A DNA stretch of 6,998 nucleotides from Pseudomonadota bacterium (lineage in GTDB: Bacteria; Myxococcota_A; Polyangia; Polyangiales; Polyangiaceae): contig QGUH01000178.1 of the NCBI GenBank assembly GCA_003242355.1, positions 1 to 6,998 on the forward strand, read 5' to 3'. Shown piece after piece: positions 6,200 to 6,998 of this stretch (the first letter of the stretch is position 1; each line of letters starts with the position of its first letter). The position numbers were made by a program, and so were the translations under genes. The notes beneath the pieces are model-generated. The model had not been told where the DNA came from. It saw nothing but the letters and a program-made list of their open reading frames with translations, and made no database searches.

Positions 6200-6998
6200 T
6201 CACTCCTTTGGCTTTTCAGGCTTCAGGACGACGCGGACTCGCTTGCGGGAGTCGTCGAGCGTCACCTGGCGCGTGCGATAGCCCTTGGCCACGACTTCGT
6301 AGGTACGCTTCCCGCCGACGGGGATCTTCACCTTGACGCCGGAGCGTCCGATGCGCCGACCCTTTCGGTAAAGCTCCGCCTCTTCCTCGGGGCTCATGAT
6401 CACGGTCACCGTAACGGTCTTGCCATCCTCGTCGTCCTCGGAGGCGGCCTTCTCGTCCCGGGCTTCCTCGCGAACCTCGGACGCGCCCTTCTCGTCGCGG
6501 CCTTCCTCGCGCGACGCCTCGGACGCACCTTCGGCCGGCGCAGGAGAAGGCGCGCTCGAGCCTTCTGCCGCTTGCTCGCTGGGCACCTGTGCAGCCGCCT
6601 CGGACGGCGCGAGCGAATCCTCCGGCGCTCGAGCAGGCGTCGTCGGCGCCGCCTCGGCCTTCGAGTCCTGTGCGGCCGCCGCAGCGGGTGCCTGCTCGTT
6701 CTCGTCACCGCCCGAAGCGAGCAGGATCAAGATGCCCGCAAGGACGGCCACGGCGATGCCGATGGGAAGAATCGCGCTGCGCGCGCGGCGCGGCGCCGCT
6801 TCCACGGGCTCGGAAGGCTGCGACCGCGCAATGCCCTCCTCGGACGCCGGCGACGGCTCGCTCGCGGCCGACGGCGGCGACGGCTCACTCGCACCGGGCG
6901 ACGGCGACGGTTCGCTCGCGGCCGACGGCGGCGACGGCTCACTCGCACCGGGCGACGGCGACGGTTCGCTCGCGGCCGACGGCGGCGACGGCTCGCTC
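6200..6998 (-). CDS. Membrane protein with Ser-Glu-Pro repeats, one TM helix and a C-terminal PEGA-like domain (5' end beyond window)
   Basis: Partial gene: the frame is open to the right edge, so its start and N-terminal domain are missing. A GTG at 6805 is an in-frame codon but an unlikely start, since the coding-like repeat continues upstream of it. From the edge inward there is a Ser/Glu/Pro/Ala repeat with an 18-residue period (6851-6998). A basic PRRAR stretch and one transmembrane helix follow (LPIGIAVAVLAGILILLA, coded about 6716-6769), predicting a cytoplasmic N-terminus and an extracytoplasmic C-terminus. Next is a long Ala/Pro/Glu linker with an EGRDEKGASE-type repeat. The last 70 residues fit a PEGA-like beta domain: MSPEEEAELYRKGRRIG, then VKVKIPVGGKRTYEVVAKGY and a closing VRVVLKP strand. 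In myxobacteria this layout often sits behind a Ser/Thr kinase or zinc-ribbon domain; which one applies here cannot be seen. Confidence 0.75.
   Translation of the reverse strand, partial: SEPSPPSAASEPSPSPGASEPSPPSAASEPSPSPGASEPSPPSAASEPSPASEEGIARSQPSEPVEAAPRRARSAILPIGIAVAVLAGILILLASGGDENEQAPAAAAAQDSKAEAAPTTPARAPEDSLAPSEAAAQVPSEQAAEGSSAPSPAPAEGASEASREEGRDEKGASEVREEARDEKAASEDDEDGKTVTVTVIMSPEEEAELYRKGRRIGRSGVKVKIPVGGKRTYEVVAKGYRTRQVTLDDSRKRVRVVLKPEKPKE
6441..6521 (-). repeat. Short in-frame tandem repeat encoding an acidic Arg/Glu/Asp/Lys motif
   Basis: Two adjacent units of 42 bp (6480-6521) and 39 bp (6441-6479) share CTTCTCGTC(C/G)CGG(G/C)CTTCCTCGCG. They encode the related segments ASREEGRDEKG and VREEARDEKA, each bordered by ASE. 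They lie in the extracytoplasmic linker between the transmembrane helix and the PEGA-like domain and probably arose by local duplication. Confidence 0.6.
6851..6998 (-). repeat. 54-bp in-frame tandem repeat (at least 2.7 copies, runs off the window)
   Basis: Units at 6851-6904 and 6905-6958 differ at one base, and the partial third unit 6959-6998 differs from the second at one base. Each unit codes for SEPSPPSAASEPSPSPGA in a cyclic sense, made of two related 9-residue halves, so a 27-bp sub-period is also present. The array is a hydrophilic linker on the presumed cytoplasmic side of the transmembrane helix. The near identity of units indicates recent expansion or ongoing homogenisation. Confidence 0.9.

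Noticed and set aside
6727..6948. Minus-strand Arg-rich frame (73 codons) over the 54-bp repeat
   Set aside because: It is the shifted reading of the Ser-Glu-Pro repeat; the other frame joins smoothly to the transmembrane and PEGA-like segments.
6851..6998. CRISPR array at the right edge
   Set aside because: Units are contiguous, in frame and without unique spacers; it is a coding tandem repeat.

Overview
The window is very GC-rich chromosomal DNA, apparently bacterial. Tight codon use, a gene pair of the PEGA-domain type, proline/alanine-rich linkers and a large secreted protein with no familiar name together suggest a myxobacterium-like member of Myxococcota. That assignment is inference: there is no rRNA or marker gene to settle it. 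I see no mobile element, CRISPR array, tRNA or recognisable defence locus.

Layout from left to right. (1) A plus-strand FliA/WhiG-type alternative sigma factor (10-828) with a proline-rich N-terminal extension and a shortened middle. (2) A convergent 217-bp gap (829-1045) packed with hairpins and an imperfect tandem repeat. (3) Two co-directional minus-strand housekeeping genes: glutamate dehydrogenase (1046-2392) downstream of cdsA, the CDP-diacylglycerol synthase (2573-3394), separated by 180 bp. (4) A 92-bp divergent gap (3395-3486). (5) A plus-strand 872-residue exported protein (3487-6105). It has an unrecognised N-terminal part and two tandem phosphodiester-glycosidase-like (NAGPA/DUF2233 type) domains, the second lacking the motif residues. 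(6) A convergent 94-bp gap with two hairpins. (7) The C-terminal part of a minus-strand membrane protein (6200 to beyond the right edge). It has a Ser-Glu-Pro repeat linker encoded by a 54-bp tandem repeat, one transmembrane helix, an acidic linker and a C-terminal PEGA-like domain.

The genes do not form an obvious single pathway. The sigma factor serves transcription, GdhA links carbon and nitrogen metabolism, CdsA feeds phospholipid synthesis, and the last two genes encode envelope proteins. Their shared envelope theme with CdsA is suggestive only. The most interesting item is the internally duplicated 872-residue protein, whose two copies keep a cysteine pair with identical spacing although the second copy has lost the FNG and LDxN motifs.
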